Assembly: GCA_002794785.1 (NCBI GenBank)
Contig: NBBA01000016.1
Span: 1-64,000, forward strand
Length of the DNA stretch: 64,000 nucleotides
Origin: Coniferiporia sulphurascens
Lineage: Eukaryota > Basidiomycota > Agaricomycetes > Hymenochaetales > Hymenochaetaceae
Direction of reading: 5' to 3'
The notes under the pieces were generated by a model. That model ran no database searches. It was not told the DNA's origin and saw nothing but the letters and a program-made list of their open reading frames with translations. Both the position numbers and the translations under genes were made by a program. Shown here in pieces: positions 1 to 9,590 of the stretch. The first letter of the stretch is position 1, and each line of letters opens with the position of its first letter.

Positions 1-1757
1 CGCTGTCGTAATTTCCTATTTTGTCAAGGAAGTCGTTATATGAATAAATTGGGAATTCTCCCATGTCGAAATCGTTATCATCGACTTCAGTTATGAAGGC
101 GCCAATTTCGCCTTGGCCGATTACGGCGCTTAGTTCGATTCGAGAGCTCAATGCGATATTTGTTGCTGCTGCTGCTGCGGTATGTTTAGCCTGGGCCGCA
201 CTTGCCCCAGTCGATGTCGGTGCCGCTGACGCACCCATTTCCTTCCCTTTTCCTTTGTCGTCGTTGGCGTCCTCTTTTTTCTTCTGGGCTGCCTTCGTCC
301 ATTCTGTTTTTGGCGCCCAGCAATCTCGACTAAAGTGCCCTAATTTGTTACAATTGTAGCACTTGATAACGTGTGATTGTTGGTTAGGGGAATATCCCCC
401 TCGTCCTCGTCCTCGTATGTATCCTCCTCGGCCTCTATAGCCGCGACCTCGTGGCTGTACACCGCGGCTGTTACCGCGTCCGCGGCCCCTAAAATAGGGG
501 TGGTTCCGCTCGTCCTTGGGCAGGTGATTAGCCGCCGCTCCTGTTCTTTGGTGATTTTTACGCCACCCCTCAAAGGCGTTTCTCAGTGCCGTTAGTAAAA
601 ATTGAGGGGTTAGTTCAATTTCATCTTTGTCTGGATTTGTTTCGTTAATCGTTTTAATATATAACTCACTCTGTGTGAGTACGTATTGATATTGTTCGGG
701 CGTTGCCCTCGTAATAGCCGATATATATGTCGACTCTGAAACTTTTACCCCTTGGGTTATTAGTTCCTCGTATTTATTGCTGAGGTTATCGAGCGTTCCA
801 TCGAAATGGCTGACATGACCTCTGATATCAAAAAGGGCAGCCTCATTAAAGCCCTTTGTAATTGTTGTCTGGACGTTATATCATCCGTCAAGCGCTTTGA
901 GTAGCGCTGGAATATCTTTAGAGAAATTAAGATAATAAGCCAATATCTTGTCGGGCATAGTGCGCATAATGCCGTTATATAGAGCGCTTGATATACCAGC
1001 CTCTCCAGTTCCTGGGGAGTTAGTGAGCAGGTTACCGTAACCTGCACTCTCGATGGCGCTGCGGACTCTGTAATTCCAGAGTTTATAGTTTCGGTGCCCG
1101 TCGAGTTTCTCGATTCCGTCGAAGAATTTCTGGAGTTCCGCGAGTTTAGTTGCCATACTCGGTTCATCTTCCTCGGTATCATTAGCGTCTGAATCGTCAG
1201 GGTCAGATGGCTCTAATGGCTCACGTGATGGGTTATTTTTGGATTCTTCTGATTTTTCTTCTTCGTTATCTTCTTTTTTATCGTTGTCTTCTTTTTTATC
1301 GCTTTCTTCTTCTTCTGGCTTAATATAAGGGTTATCAATTTTAAATTGAGCTTTTTCATTTGGATCTGATATGCCCAAATACGTACTTATTCGATATCTG
1401 ATTTCGGATGATTTTCCTTGATCTGATATTCCTAAATCTTTAGCGTGATTCGTTAGTTCAAGTTTATAGTCAGTTCTTATTTTTGTTTTTTTCGTCTTTG
1501 GTAGAGTTGTCATACCTGTTTATTCGATCTTGTATTTGTTGTTCAGTTCCGTTAATAGGTATTTGTCTTAGGTTACATCGAAGTATTAGGTCGACTAACC
1601 TTTTGCTATCTTTAGCTTTTTGAATTTTTTCTTTGAGTTCTTCGATGGTAGATGACTGTGTATACGTTATTTTTAGTTCGTTAGCAATTATTCGTAATCC
1701 TGATAATTTTTGCAAACGTGTTTGCTCACGAGTGTTTGGTTTCTGTCCGTCAGACAT
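1..1757 (-). pseudogene. copia-1 gag (5' part of gag-pol), broken
   Basis: This encodes the structural gag part of a copia polyprotein. The ATG at 1757 opens an MSDGQKPN-type N-terminus matching copia-2. A one-base shift in an A-rich run near 1495 moves the frame, so the N-terminal 95 codons (1757-1470) and the main gag body (from about 1513) read in different frames. An in-frame TGA follows at 881-883, where copia-2 reads arginine-glutamine. Downstream toward base 1, the RGRG-rich stretch and the CCHC zinc knuckle (near 310-365) are still recognisable. There is an acidic Glu/Asp/Lys-rich segment near 1180-1330. It is non-functional because of the frameshift and the stop. Confidence 0.85.
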
Positions 1758-1818
1758 AATTTCGTTATATGAGGATGTATAAGTTTGTTAATCGTTTCGT
1801 TAGTTTTTATAGAGTCAA

Positions 1819-1829
1819 GGCTCATAACC
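1819..1829 (-). other. copia-1 primer-binding site (initiator tRNA half-molecule type)
   Basis: Immediately inside the 5' LTR the minus strand reads GGTTATGAGCC. This is complementary to the anticodon stem-loop of initiator tRNA-Met (GGCTCATAACC, containing the CAT anticodon). The same 11 bases occur at the same place in copia-2. Priming by an internally cut initiator tRNA is known for Drosophila copia; its use here is inferred from the complementarity. Confidence 0.75.
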
Positions 1830-2084
1830 TCTTAAAATCTACGCACGTTGTGGTAGACGATGAGGTGCAGTGGTGAAGATCAGGCAAGGTGGGTTATCAG
1901 CGTAAACCGATGTATTTCTAGGGCGAGACCAGCTCCCCTTATATACACGTTCCGTGGGCTAGTACTACTATAACTAACTAGCTCCTATCGTATGGCGTTA
2001 TCGTTGCGTTATCGTTCACTTAGTAAGGTGGTTGTTCATATGACCACGTACTATATTTATATCGTTCGTTATATTTATTTAATA
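1830..2084 (-). repeat. copia-1 5' LTR (255 bp)
   Basis: This is homologous along its length to both LTRs of copia-2 (50612-50868, 55787-56043). On the element's sense strand it begins TATTAAATAAATA and ends TTTTAAGA, so it lacks the usual TG...CA ends. A TATA-like stretch (TATATA at about 1940 on the plus strand) lies within it. It directly abuts LINE-2 at 2085. Confidence 0.85.
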
Positions 2085-5000
2085 CAGGGCAGCCGTCCAC
2101 ATTCGGAAAAGGTGCAGGGCGGTCAGTGAATCGGACAAGAAGAAGACGTCTGATGCGACATGCAGTTGCACTGGGAGGCATCGTGCTACCCAACCCGGGG
2201 CCGTGGCAAGGGAGAACTCCTCGGCATCCATGGCTGTGGCGCAGGTGGGGGACTCCAGTCGATGTGACCAGAGTCAGGTGGGGCCCAGCATTGCGCAGAT
2301 GGCAGAGCCCGACTTGCTGTCGATGCAAGAGCCGTCTGTGAACACTTGGACATGTGGGGTGGAGCCTAGGGCCTGCATGGCTTTTACAAATTGTTTGCGG
2401 GTGTCGACACTGACCGGGGTGATGGGGGTGGTGAAGTGGACTCAGCCTTTGGTGAAGGCCAGGGGTCTGTCCATGGGGGATGCATGTATGCAGGGACCTG
2501 TTGGACCCAGGGGGCTCGGACCTGCAGAGAAAGGGAGAAAGGTCTATTAGCTACATTTTTAAAAAGTTTTTGACCAATAGAGTGGGGGGTGCACCAGAGG
2601 CGAAGGGAATGGGTCATCTTTATATATTTGAAGTAGAAAGAAAGAGGGGGACAGAGCAGAGGAAGTTAGTGGAGTGGGGGGAGGCACCTTTAAAGATGCC
2701 CAATATCCAACGACAAGCTGTGTTTTGCACAGCCTGAAGGCGGTTTACCAGGGTTTTTTGGCAGCGGCCATGGTACCACACTGGCACCCCCCATGACAGG
2801 ATGGAGCGGACGCAGGAGGTGTATAGGCAGCGGAGGAGGAGGGCTGATATGCTGCATTGGGTGTTGCCCAATATGTGGAGTGCGGTGAGGGTGGAGAGCC
2901 CCTTGGAGTGCATGCGCTCAATGTGTGGCTTGAAGGAGAGGCTTGGGTCCCACCATATCCCCAACCACCGGAGCGGGATTGAGGGGCGGATCAAGGTGTT
3001 GGGGTCGACCTGTACCCCGGCAGTGTCCCAGCTGTCATAGCTGGCGTCTCGTCGGGGTGGGTGGAAATGGAGACACTCCGTCTTGGTGGCTTCGATGTTG
3101 AGACCGATGGTGCCGAAGAGGGTGTCGAGTTGTTGGTATGTGCGGGCGAGGGCGCTGTTAAGCTCAATGGTTACGTGGTGATCGACATCAGGGGTTCCTG
3201 ATCGTCAGGACTGGTAGTACAGCAACGGGGCTTCCTAGATGTCATAAGTCGAAGGTGATTGTTGATGGGGCTTCCTGATTGGCGATGTGGACATGGTAGG
3301 CTTCTTGGAGGTGTCGGGTTACGACAAAGCGACTGGTGGTAGCGGAAAGCACACAAAAGCACTGAGGAGCAGATAATGGGCTTGTATGAACAAAGAGCAC
3401 AAGCTTAGGGCTTGTGCTACCAAAGTTACATGCTTATATGCTACTCTATGTGTTTGCTACAGTAGGGTCATGTATACGGTTGTTTACATGGCCATGGAAG
3501 GTCATGGAAACCCAAGGAATGTCTTGGTAATATACATTGAGGTATCAGTAAGCAAAGCATGTCATGGTGATGCGATATGGTGTCATCATGGCATCTTTAT
3601 GGTGTAATGCAAGTAAGGATGAGTAAGGGAGAGGAAAGGGGGAGTTGCACTGACTGATGATGATGAAGAGGAAGTGATTCAGCGCAATAAGGGGAAAGTA
3701 AAGGAAAATTGTAACAGGCGCAGCAGTTGGATGCCACTGAGGGACCTACACAAATAAGTAAATGGTCATCAACATATGCCAGGGCAGTGGTTCCGGCTTG
3801 GTGAAAGCACCGGAGGACCACCCCCACAAAAATTGTTGACAGGATGGGGGAGACTGGCGATCCTTGGGGGGTGCTGAAGTCGGGTTTAGGGGCGGTGGGG
3901 AGGGTGGTGCCATCAAATGCGACAGCGACCTGCCGGTCCGTCATGAAAGATAGGCACCAGTCAGCCATATCTGGCGCGCAACCAAGATCTAACAGTTGTC
4001 AGTGGAGGAGTTGGGGGTGCACCGAGTCGAAGAATCCCTGAATGTCAACCACTAGGACCGAGCAGATGAGGCCCTCTGCGTGAGTGCGTTCCGCAATCTG
4101 TAGGAGGTGTTGGGCTGCATCGTATACCGAATGGCCTTGACGCCCCCCATATTGGTTAGGTGGCAACCAGCCCCTTGTGTTGGTGAGGAACTGGAGCCAG
4201 TTAGCTATGATCTTTTCAAGGAGCTTCCCTAGGGTCTCCTCAAGAGTGATGGGCTGGTATGAACACGGCGAGAATGGGTCCTTCTTGTTAGGCTTCCTAA
4301 GCATCACGACTTTTGCCACCCGCCAGCACTTGGGGTGGTGCCCCAAGCGAAGGCAGTCGTTGAAAAGTGTGAGTATCTCATCGGGGTAGGCATCGACCAC
4401 CCATTTGAGTGGGCGGTAGCCTATTCCCGAGAGGCCCAGAGCCAACAGGTTGGATGTGTCGGCCAGTGCCCCTGTAAGCTCCATTAAGAGTATGGGCAGG
4501 GCAGCTGGTTGATTAGGTGGGAGTGGAGTGTCATTCGCTTCCTGGAGTGGGGGGGACATGAAGAAGGTTTTGCGAAATAACTCACCTTTCTCATTGTCCA
4601 TCTGGGTGAAGGAGCCATCTCGCCTTTTGAGCGAGGGGATCGGTGTCTGTCAGTTGCCGAGGCCGCGTTTGGCCCAGTTCCATATGTTGGAGGTGTCCGC
4701 TTCTGATGCCTGGTCAGCGTAGAACTGCCGTTTGGCAGTCCTAATGCCCCTTTTAAAGGCTTGTCTCGCAGAAGCATGCTGGAGGGGAGTGGTGGCCATC
4801 GTAATGGCGGATAGGAGGGTCTTGCAGTGGGGTGACCACCATGGGACTTCCGTTTTTGATGGTTTGGAGAGATGGGTGAATGGCTGGAGGGTGGTGGTCA
4901 TGGAGTCAATGACCACCTTAGCTTTGGTGTCCAGGACTTGGGTGTCGAGTCCCAGGAGGTGGAATGCTTCTTCAAGTAGGGGGAAGGCGATGTCGGTCCA

Positions 5001-5749
5001 TTCCTCCTTGTCAGCTGGGAGTAGCTGGCATGTCTTTAGGACGGGAGGGGGGGGCCGAAAGGGCAGTGACCAGTGTAGGATTGTGTGGTTGGACAGCAGG
5101 GAGTGGTCGGAGGTAGCCGAGTCTAAAATATCATCAGGGTTGACCGCAGGTGGGGCCCAAATCATGTCAATGGGGCACTGATGACTCTTGCCATCGGGCC
5201 GTGAGTCAGAGTCAGGAAGGTGGGCTGGCGACAGGCCATGCTCCTGGAAGAAGTCATCAAGGGGTTGCGCCCCCAAGTCGTCTCGCCATGTAGCTGGGAG
5301 TTTGGACCACATGTGGTGGCAACGGTTGAAGTCGCCCACCACAAGTAGGGTGGTGGCTAGTGCCAAGGGGAGTGTAAATAGAAATGACTCACCTGGGTAC
5401 TGTGTGACGGTGTTCTCTCGGTCCGGGGGGTGCATGCCATAGAAGTTGCACACCTGGAGGGTGAGTTGGGATTGTATCTCCACTGTCAGTACATCGGTGC
5501 CGTGGGATGCGGCTCTGAGTATTGACCAGGAAGTAGGGGGAAGGGCCCTTGATATGTACATGACCACCCAAGGGCAAACCTCTGGTGGTAAGACTGGCAC
5601 ATAGCCTAGGATGGTTGGGACATTGAGGACTGGGGTGCCGGTCGGGTCGGTGAGTGAGGGTTGCAAGCCTATTTGGTACCATGGGGGTTCCTGGATAAGA
5701 ATTAAGTGCGGGGGGGAGGGGTCAGTTGTAAGGACTGGAATTAGGGAAT
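2085..5749 (-). pseudogene. LINE-2 ORF2 body: endonuclease, RT and start of RNase H, broken
   Basis: This is the polyprotein for target-primed reverse transcription. Going down the minus strand, the APE-type endonuclease (LIQEPPW at about 5690; GDFN near 5330; SDHSLL near 5090) occupies about 5749-5050. RT follows: the DIQGFFDSV palm motif near 4030-4060, LGTPQGSPVSPI-like near 3860, and YVDD near 3775. After the solo LTR come the RT thumb (WLGIWWDP near 2960) and the RNase H start (VFTDGS near 2340, LSDSLTALH near 2130). In-frame stops include a TGA after GLGN (4650-4652) and the shared TGA after PQLLH (3999-4001). The region ends at copia-1 within RNase H. No long frame survives, so it is not functional. 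Confidence 0.85.
3156..3716. repeat. Solo LTR 1 (561 bp) with 5-bp TSD GGCGC
   Basis: It starts TGTTAAGCTCAA and ends ATTGTAACA (TG...CA with 5-bp inverted ends), flanked by identical GGCGC at 3151-3155 and 3717-3721. It is homologous to the solo LTRs at 8006-8567 (opposite orientation) and 13685-14241. There is no coding capacity and no internal region, so it is a solo LTR left by LTR-LTR recombination. It interrupts the RT of LINE-2, and removing it plus one TSD restores the frame. The superfamily cannot be told from an LTR alone. Confidence 0.85.
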
Positions 5750-6454
5750 ACCCCCCATGGCCTGTGCAGTCGACCACCCACATCCTCAGCGGCTGCAGCA
5801 CCTTCCACCTGTGGATACGACGCGTATGGCCACCTCGGGACCCTCTCCCAGTCCACCATTCTGAGTGGGCTGATGAAAACCACCTCCCGGTTCTTCACCG
5901 TTGGCTCAGGCTAACGGAGCACCTGAACTGCCTCTCTGACTGCGCCACAGGCGCCATCCGGCTCTCCTTTGCCGTGATGGACCTAGACGGACACCCTACC
6001 GACGAGGATATGGACCTGGACCTCCTACGGGACTACATGCATCGTATGCTTGGACCTTGAACTCAGGACTCGGACCAAGCCCTTACGGAGCTATCAGGTA
6101 CGCTCCCCCCTTTCCCACTCGAATAATGCCTGCCTTTCGGATTCCTCTGGATATGTCTCAGCCGGCGCTCTTGCCCTCCCTTTCCACTTCTAAGCTTCCT
6201 ACCTTTACCTGCCTTTACCCGTGTGATTAGTTCATAGTGATATGTATCCCGCCTTCTCCTCACGTTTTTCTAATGCAATAGGGGCTCTTCACACTTCGGC
6301 CCCCCTTGGGGAGCAGAGCCCCTGCCCAGTTTTGTGCGATGCACAATGACAGGCGCCTCCGTGGTTATGTAGTTAGGGCCCCCCCTTCGGGGGGCAGCTT
6401 GTAATTATGTAATACTGCAGGAATAATAATAATAATAAAAAAAGAAAAAAAAAA
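5750..6454 (+). mobile_element. T1: 5'-truncated F1 LINE insertion with 13-bp TSD
   Basis: A 705-bp plus-strand fragment is flanked by exact GGAATTAGGGAAT duplications (5737-5749, 6455-6467). It contains the C-terminal domain of ORF2 (about 5752-6126), the structured 3' UTR (paired GGGGCTCT/AGAGCCCC, then the C-run/G-run hairpin at about 6378-6398) and an AATAATAAT...A tail. This is a typical target-primed insertion with 5' truncation. It lies in the endonuclease start of LINE-2 in the opposite orientation. Removing it restores the ORF2 frame. Confidence 0.93.
5752..6126 (+). pseudogene. T1 ORF2 C-terminal fragment
   Basis: This covers the last 120 or so codons of ORF2: the Cys/His segment (HILSGC), the WPPRDPLPVHHSEWADEN block, the LNCLSD block and the DMDLDLLRDYMHRMLGP block. 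A TGA at 6058-6060 replaces the arginine that follows LGP in other copies (a CGA-to-TGA change). The normal stop is just after the PFPLE end at about 6124. It has no catalytic domain and is a dead 3' fragment. Confidence 0.8.
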
Positions 6455-6525
6455 GGAATTAGGGAATGTATTGCCACTAGTGAGCAGGCGGCGTTCCACT
6501 GTAAGATAGAGAGTGTCTCTATCAT
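6455..6525 (-). pseudogene. LINE-2 ORF2 N-terminus (start codon segment)
   Basis: This is the first 24 or so codons of LINE-2 ORF2, separated from the rest by T1. The ATG at 6525-6523 overlaps the ORF1 stop in ATGA. The encoded start (MIETLS-ILQWNA) carries the asparagine of the first APE endonuclease motif. The frame continues at 5749 once T1 and one TSD are removed. Confidence 0.85.
6522..6525 (-). promoter_or_regulatory. ATGA stop-start junction of LINE-2
   Basis: The ORF1 stop TGA and the ORF2 start ATG overlap as ATGA. The same overlap occurs at 9587-9590, 22527-22530, 34457-34460, 45883-45886 and 58847-58850, in subfamilies A and B. It suggests ORF2 is made by termination-coupled reinitiation. 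Confidence 0.75.
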
Positions 6526-6931
6526 ATTTCCCCCATCTGTTTGTCGGTGGGGTCGGTGGCGAGGGCCTCTTCAATTTGGTGGTAGCACCTTTTCTTAGGG
6601 CAGGCCGGCAGGGTGGCGGGGTGGTCGCCCTTGCAGTTGTTGCAGAGGTGGGGGTGTGGGCATGTGTCGCCTTTGGGCACTGCATCTGTGGCGCAGTGGG
6701 CGCATGATTTGCGGTGATTGTGGGTCAAATGGGCACCTGCAGAGTCAGCACAGCAGGGTTGGGCTCAGCAGTCCTTTGTTCCATGGCCGAGGCCCTGGCA
6801 CCTCTCACATTGGGTGAGGGTGGGGCAAACGGGTGGGACCGAGAGCCTGAGGGTGGATCCGAACATCCAGATGCAGGGCCTCTTGAGGAGGCATTCGCAG
6901 ATGGAGCTGTCGGGATCAACAAAGGAGAAGA
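6522..6931 (-). pseudogene. LINE-2 ORF1 C-terminus with zinc knuckles
   Basis: This is the last part of the LINE-2 gag-like ORF1, holding three CCHC-like knuckles (CERCQG..GH, CAHCATDA, CNNCKGDHP) and a basic CPKKRCYHQ end. An in-frame TGA interrupts the first knuckle region near 6765. The ORF stops with the TGA at 6522-6524, overlapping the ORF2 start. It joins 14438 upstream once LINE-3 is removed, in frame. Confidence 0.83.
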
Positions 6932-8005
6932 CATCCTTCTTGACCAGTAACCACCACCATCAACTAGTGCGGGTAGCTAAAACTCCCCCATGTTGAACCC
7001 CAGTGGATACAGGAATGCTCTATGATCGACTCAACCACCCCTCCCACCCCCCTCATCGGCCAGCGCCGATGCCAACAGGGCTGCCAGAGCCACCGCCAAT
7101 TGGGTGGCTGCTGGCAACGTTGCCGCCGCTTTGCACGGAACGACCCCCACCCCTGCCCAAATCGACCCAGGCCTCCCGGCGTCATCCCCGGATGCACTCC
7201 GTCTCGCCCCATCCCCCGTCATTGGAGTCTCGAACATGGAGTTCACTTGCATGTTTGAGCATGTCAGCCGCCCCCCGTCAGTAGGTTCCAACCCCCCCGC
7301 CAGCTCCAACAAGCAGGGCAAGATGGAAGATATCCTTGAGAACCTGCACACTCCCTCGCCACTGCTCACCAACAAGTGTTCATCTGAGAACCTCTCCCTG
7401 CACACCCCCCGACCTCGCCCTCGAGCCCAGTTCAAGCCGCACACATCGGGCTTTATGTACGCCATCTCCAGAGCGCTAGAGGACTTCGACAGGAAGACCC
7501 ACCGCTACAATCCCACAGAGATTGACTGAGCTGTGGCTAAGTTTGTGGGCGACCTCCTCTGGAACGTCCAACAGACCATTGCCGGTGTTTTAAGGGATGA
7601 GAAGGACCCCCAATACATCATCTCTCACAACATCGAGATTGCCTACAACATCGCGAGAGGGGGGGCGGAAGCCTCCCTACCAGCGCCCTTTGCCCCAGCT
7701 CGCCCCCAACAACGGACCCCGACCACCGCCCCCCAACCCTCTGCCCTGACCAGGACCCCCGGAACCACTAATGTGTCACCTGATGTGGCTGTGCTGATTA
7801 ACATTGTCAAACAGCTCTCCACAGAAGTGGCCTCCATCTCCTGGCAAGTCTCCATGCTTGTCAACCGGCCCACGCCCCATGCCCCACAGGCCCAGAAGGC
7901 CCAGGCTACTACTACCACCACCCAGCCTGCTAACATTGTGGCACCAACATCATATGCCCAGGTGGTGGCTGCCCCAGCGCCACCCACCGCCTCCAACCCC
8001 AACCC

Positions 8006-8567
8006 TGTTACAATTTTCCTTTACCTCTCCCTTACTGCGCTGACTCACTTCTCCTTCGTCATCATCAGTCAGCGCAACTCCCCCATTTCTCTGCCTTACT
8101 CATCCCCATTTCACCTTGTGCCATAAGACGCCATGATGACGCCTTATTGCACCATCATGATGTGCTTTGCTTATTGATCATCGTACTTGTATTACCAAGG
8201 CCTTCCTTGAGTTTCCATGACCTTCCATAGTCTGGTAAACACACCTAACCAAGTTGCTACAGTAGCAAACACATAGAGTAGCATATAAGCATGTAACTTC
8301 AGTAGCACAAGCCCTAAGCTTGTGCTCTTTGTTCATACAAGCCCATTATCTGCTACCACCAGTCTACTGTGTCCCTATTGGCCATTAGTCGCTTCGTCGT
8401 AACCCGACTCATCCTCAGAAGCCTACCGCGTCCACATCGTCAATCAGGAAGCCCCATCAATGATCACCTTCGACTTACGACATCTAGGAAGCCCCGTTGC
8501 CGTAACCATCCGTCCAGACGATCAGGAAACCCCGACGTTGATCACCGAGTAACCGTTGAGCTTAACA
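8006..8567. repeat. Solo LTR 2 (562 bp) with 5-bp TSD AACCC
   Basis: This is the reverse-orientation copy of solo LTR 1: the plus strand starts TGTTACAATTTTCC and ends GAGCTTAACA. The flanks AACCC (8001-8005) and AACCC (8568-8572) match exactly. In this orientation a TATAAG box lies near 8285, so the sense strand may be plus, but this is weak. A perfect 9-bp hairpin (AGCACAAGC and GCTTGTGCT, 5-base loop) lies near 8307-8329. There is no ORF. It interrupts LINE-3 ORF1. Confidence 0.87.
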
Positions 8568-9586
8568 AACCCCACTGCACCTGCTCCGGGTGCTGTCTTT
8601 ACAACAGTAACCCACAAGAAGAAGAAAAAGCAGCACCAAGTTCCACCCCCACCCCCAATGTATGCCAAGGACCCCACCCTGGTCCTCCTCCCGGCGATCT
8701 CGCTCAAATCTGAGATCCAGCTCCCGGCAATGCGCCTCACTGCCACCGCCCGTGAGTTCTTCTCCTCCCTTCCCACTGCTGACCAGGTCACAGTGTTGGC
8801 CTCCTCTTTTAATGTAAAAGGGAACCTCGTGACCTCCTTCGCCAAGTGCCCCGCCTCTGCCTCCCTGGCCACAGACACGATCATCGATCGACACTCCATG
8901 GCCTTCACGGCCCACATGCGTGAGCACTGCCTCTTGGTCCTGGTCAACAAGATCCCCGAGCAGTACACACTCACCCCTGTCCATGTCCACCCCTGGTCCG
9001 CCCTCCGCATCTCCATGGTGCCCTGTGTGGACTACCTCTTCGGCCAGAACGGCCACACCATATCCCCCAAGGCCCTCATGGCCAAAATCCAGAACAATCC
9101 GTCTCTCCACCCCCTTGACTTCGTAGTCGACCCCCACTTCGCTGCCACAGAAGAGCACCTCCCGACCCTCCAGAAGTGCCCTGTGGCATTCTCCTTTTCT
9201 GACCCCGATGGATCCATCAGGGCGCAACTCCTTAAGCGCCCTCGTGTCTGGTTGTTCGGCTCCGCCCTCTCCCTCTCGGTCCCACCCTACCGCCCCGGCC
9301 TCACACAATGTGAATGCTGCCAGGGCCTCGGCCATGGAATGAGGGGTTGCTGTGCCCAGCCATGCTGTGCCAACTGCAGGGGAGGACACCTCACCCACAA
9401 CCACCATAAGTTGTGCGCATCCTGCACTTCCGAAGCCATTGAGGGTGACCACTGCCCTCACCCTCGCTACTGCACAAACTGCAAAGGCAACCACCCCACC
9501 ACCCTACCTCAATGCCCCAAGAAACGGCGTTTCCGCCAAATCGAGGCGGCCATTGACAGACCTGACGACAACCACATGGAGGACCA

Positions 9587-9590
9587 ATGA
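9587..9590 (+). promoter_or_regulatory. ATGA stop-start junction of LINE-3
   Basis: The ORF1 TGA (9588-9590) overlaps the ORF2 ATG (9587-9589) within CCAATGAATAG, as in the other F1 copies. Confidence 0.78.

Larger units (their letters stand above)
1..2084 (-). mobile_element. copia-1: 5' part of a Ty1/copia retrotransposon, cut by the window edge
   Basis: A 5' LTR (1830-2084), a primer-binding site and a gag region lie on the minus strand and are colinear with the complete copia-2 element at 50612-56043. Window base 1 corresponds to about 53970 of that copy, inside gag just before the protease. The rest of pol and the 3' LTR lie outside the window. The element sits in the RNase H region of LINE-2, whose sequence begins directly after the LTR at 2085. 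The second TSD is off-window, so the insertion site cannot be checked. Confidence 0.9.
6990..9590 (+). pseudogene. LINE-3 ORF1 (gag-like, CCHC knuckles), split by solo LTR 2
   Basis: This encodes the RNA-binding gag-like ORF1 protein. The start ATG is at 6990-6992 after a 58-base leader. The N-terminal third is Pro/Ser/Ala-rich, and the middle carries conserved blocks (EFFSSLPTADQV; VDYLFGQNGHTISPKALM). Three Cys/His knuckles lie at about 9310-9520 (CECCQGLGHGMRGC, CASCTSEA, CTNCKGNHP). Stops are a TGA at codon 12 and a TGA at 7527-7529 where LINE-4 has CGA. Solo LTR 2 sits after codon ATNPNP, and excising it restores the frame (7533-8005 joins 8573-9590). The downstream half (8573-9590) is open. 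Confidence 0.87.

Noticed and set aside
8562..9494. A 310-codon minus-strand open frame
   Set aside because: It is the antisense shadow of LINE-3 ORF1 in GC-rich sequence. It has no motifs, and the sense strand carries the knuckles.
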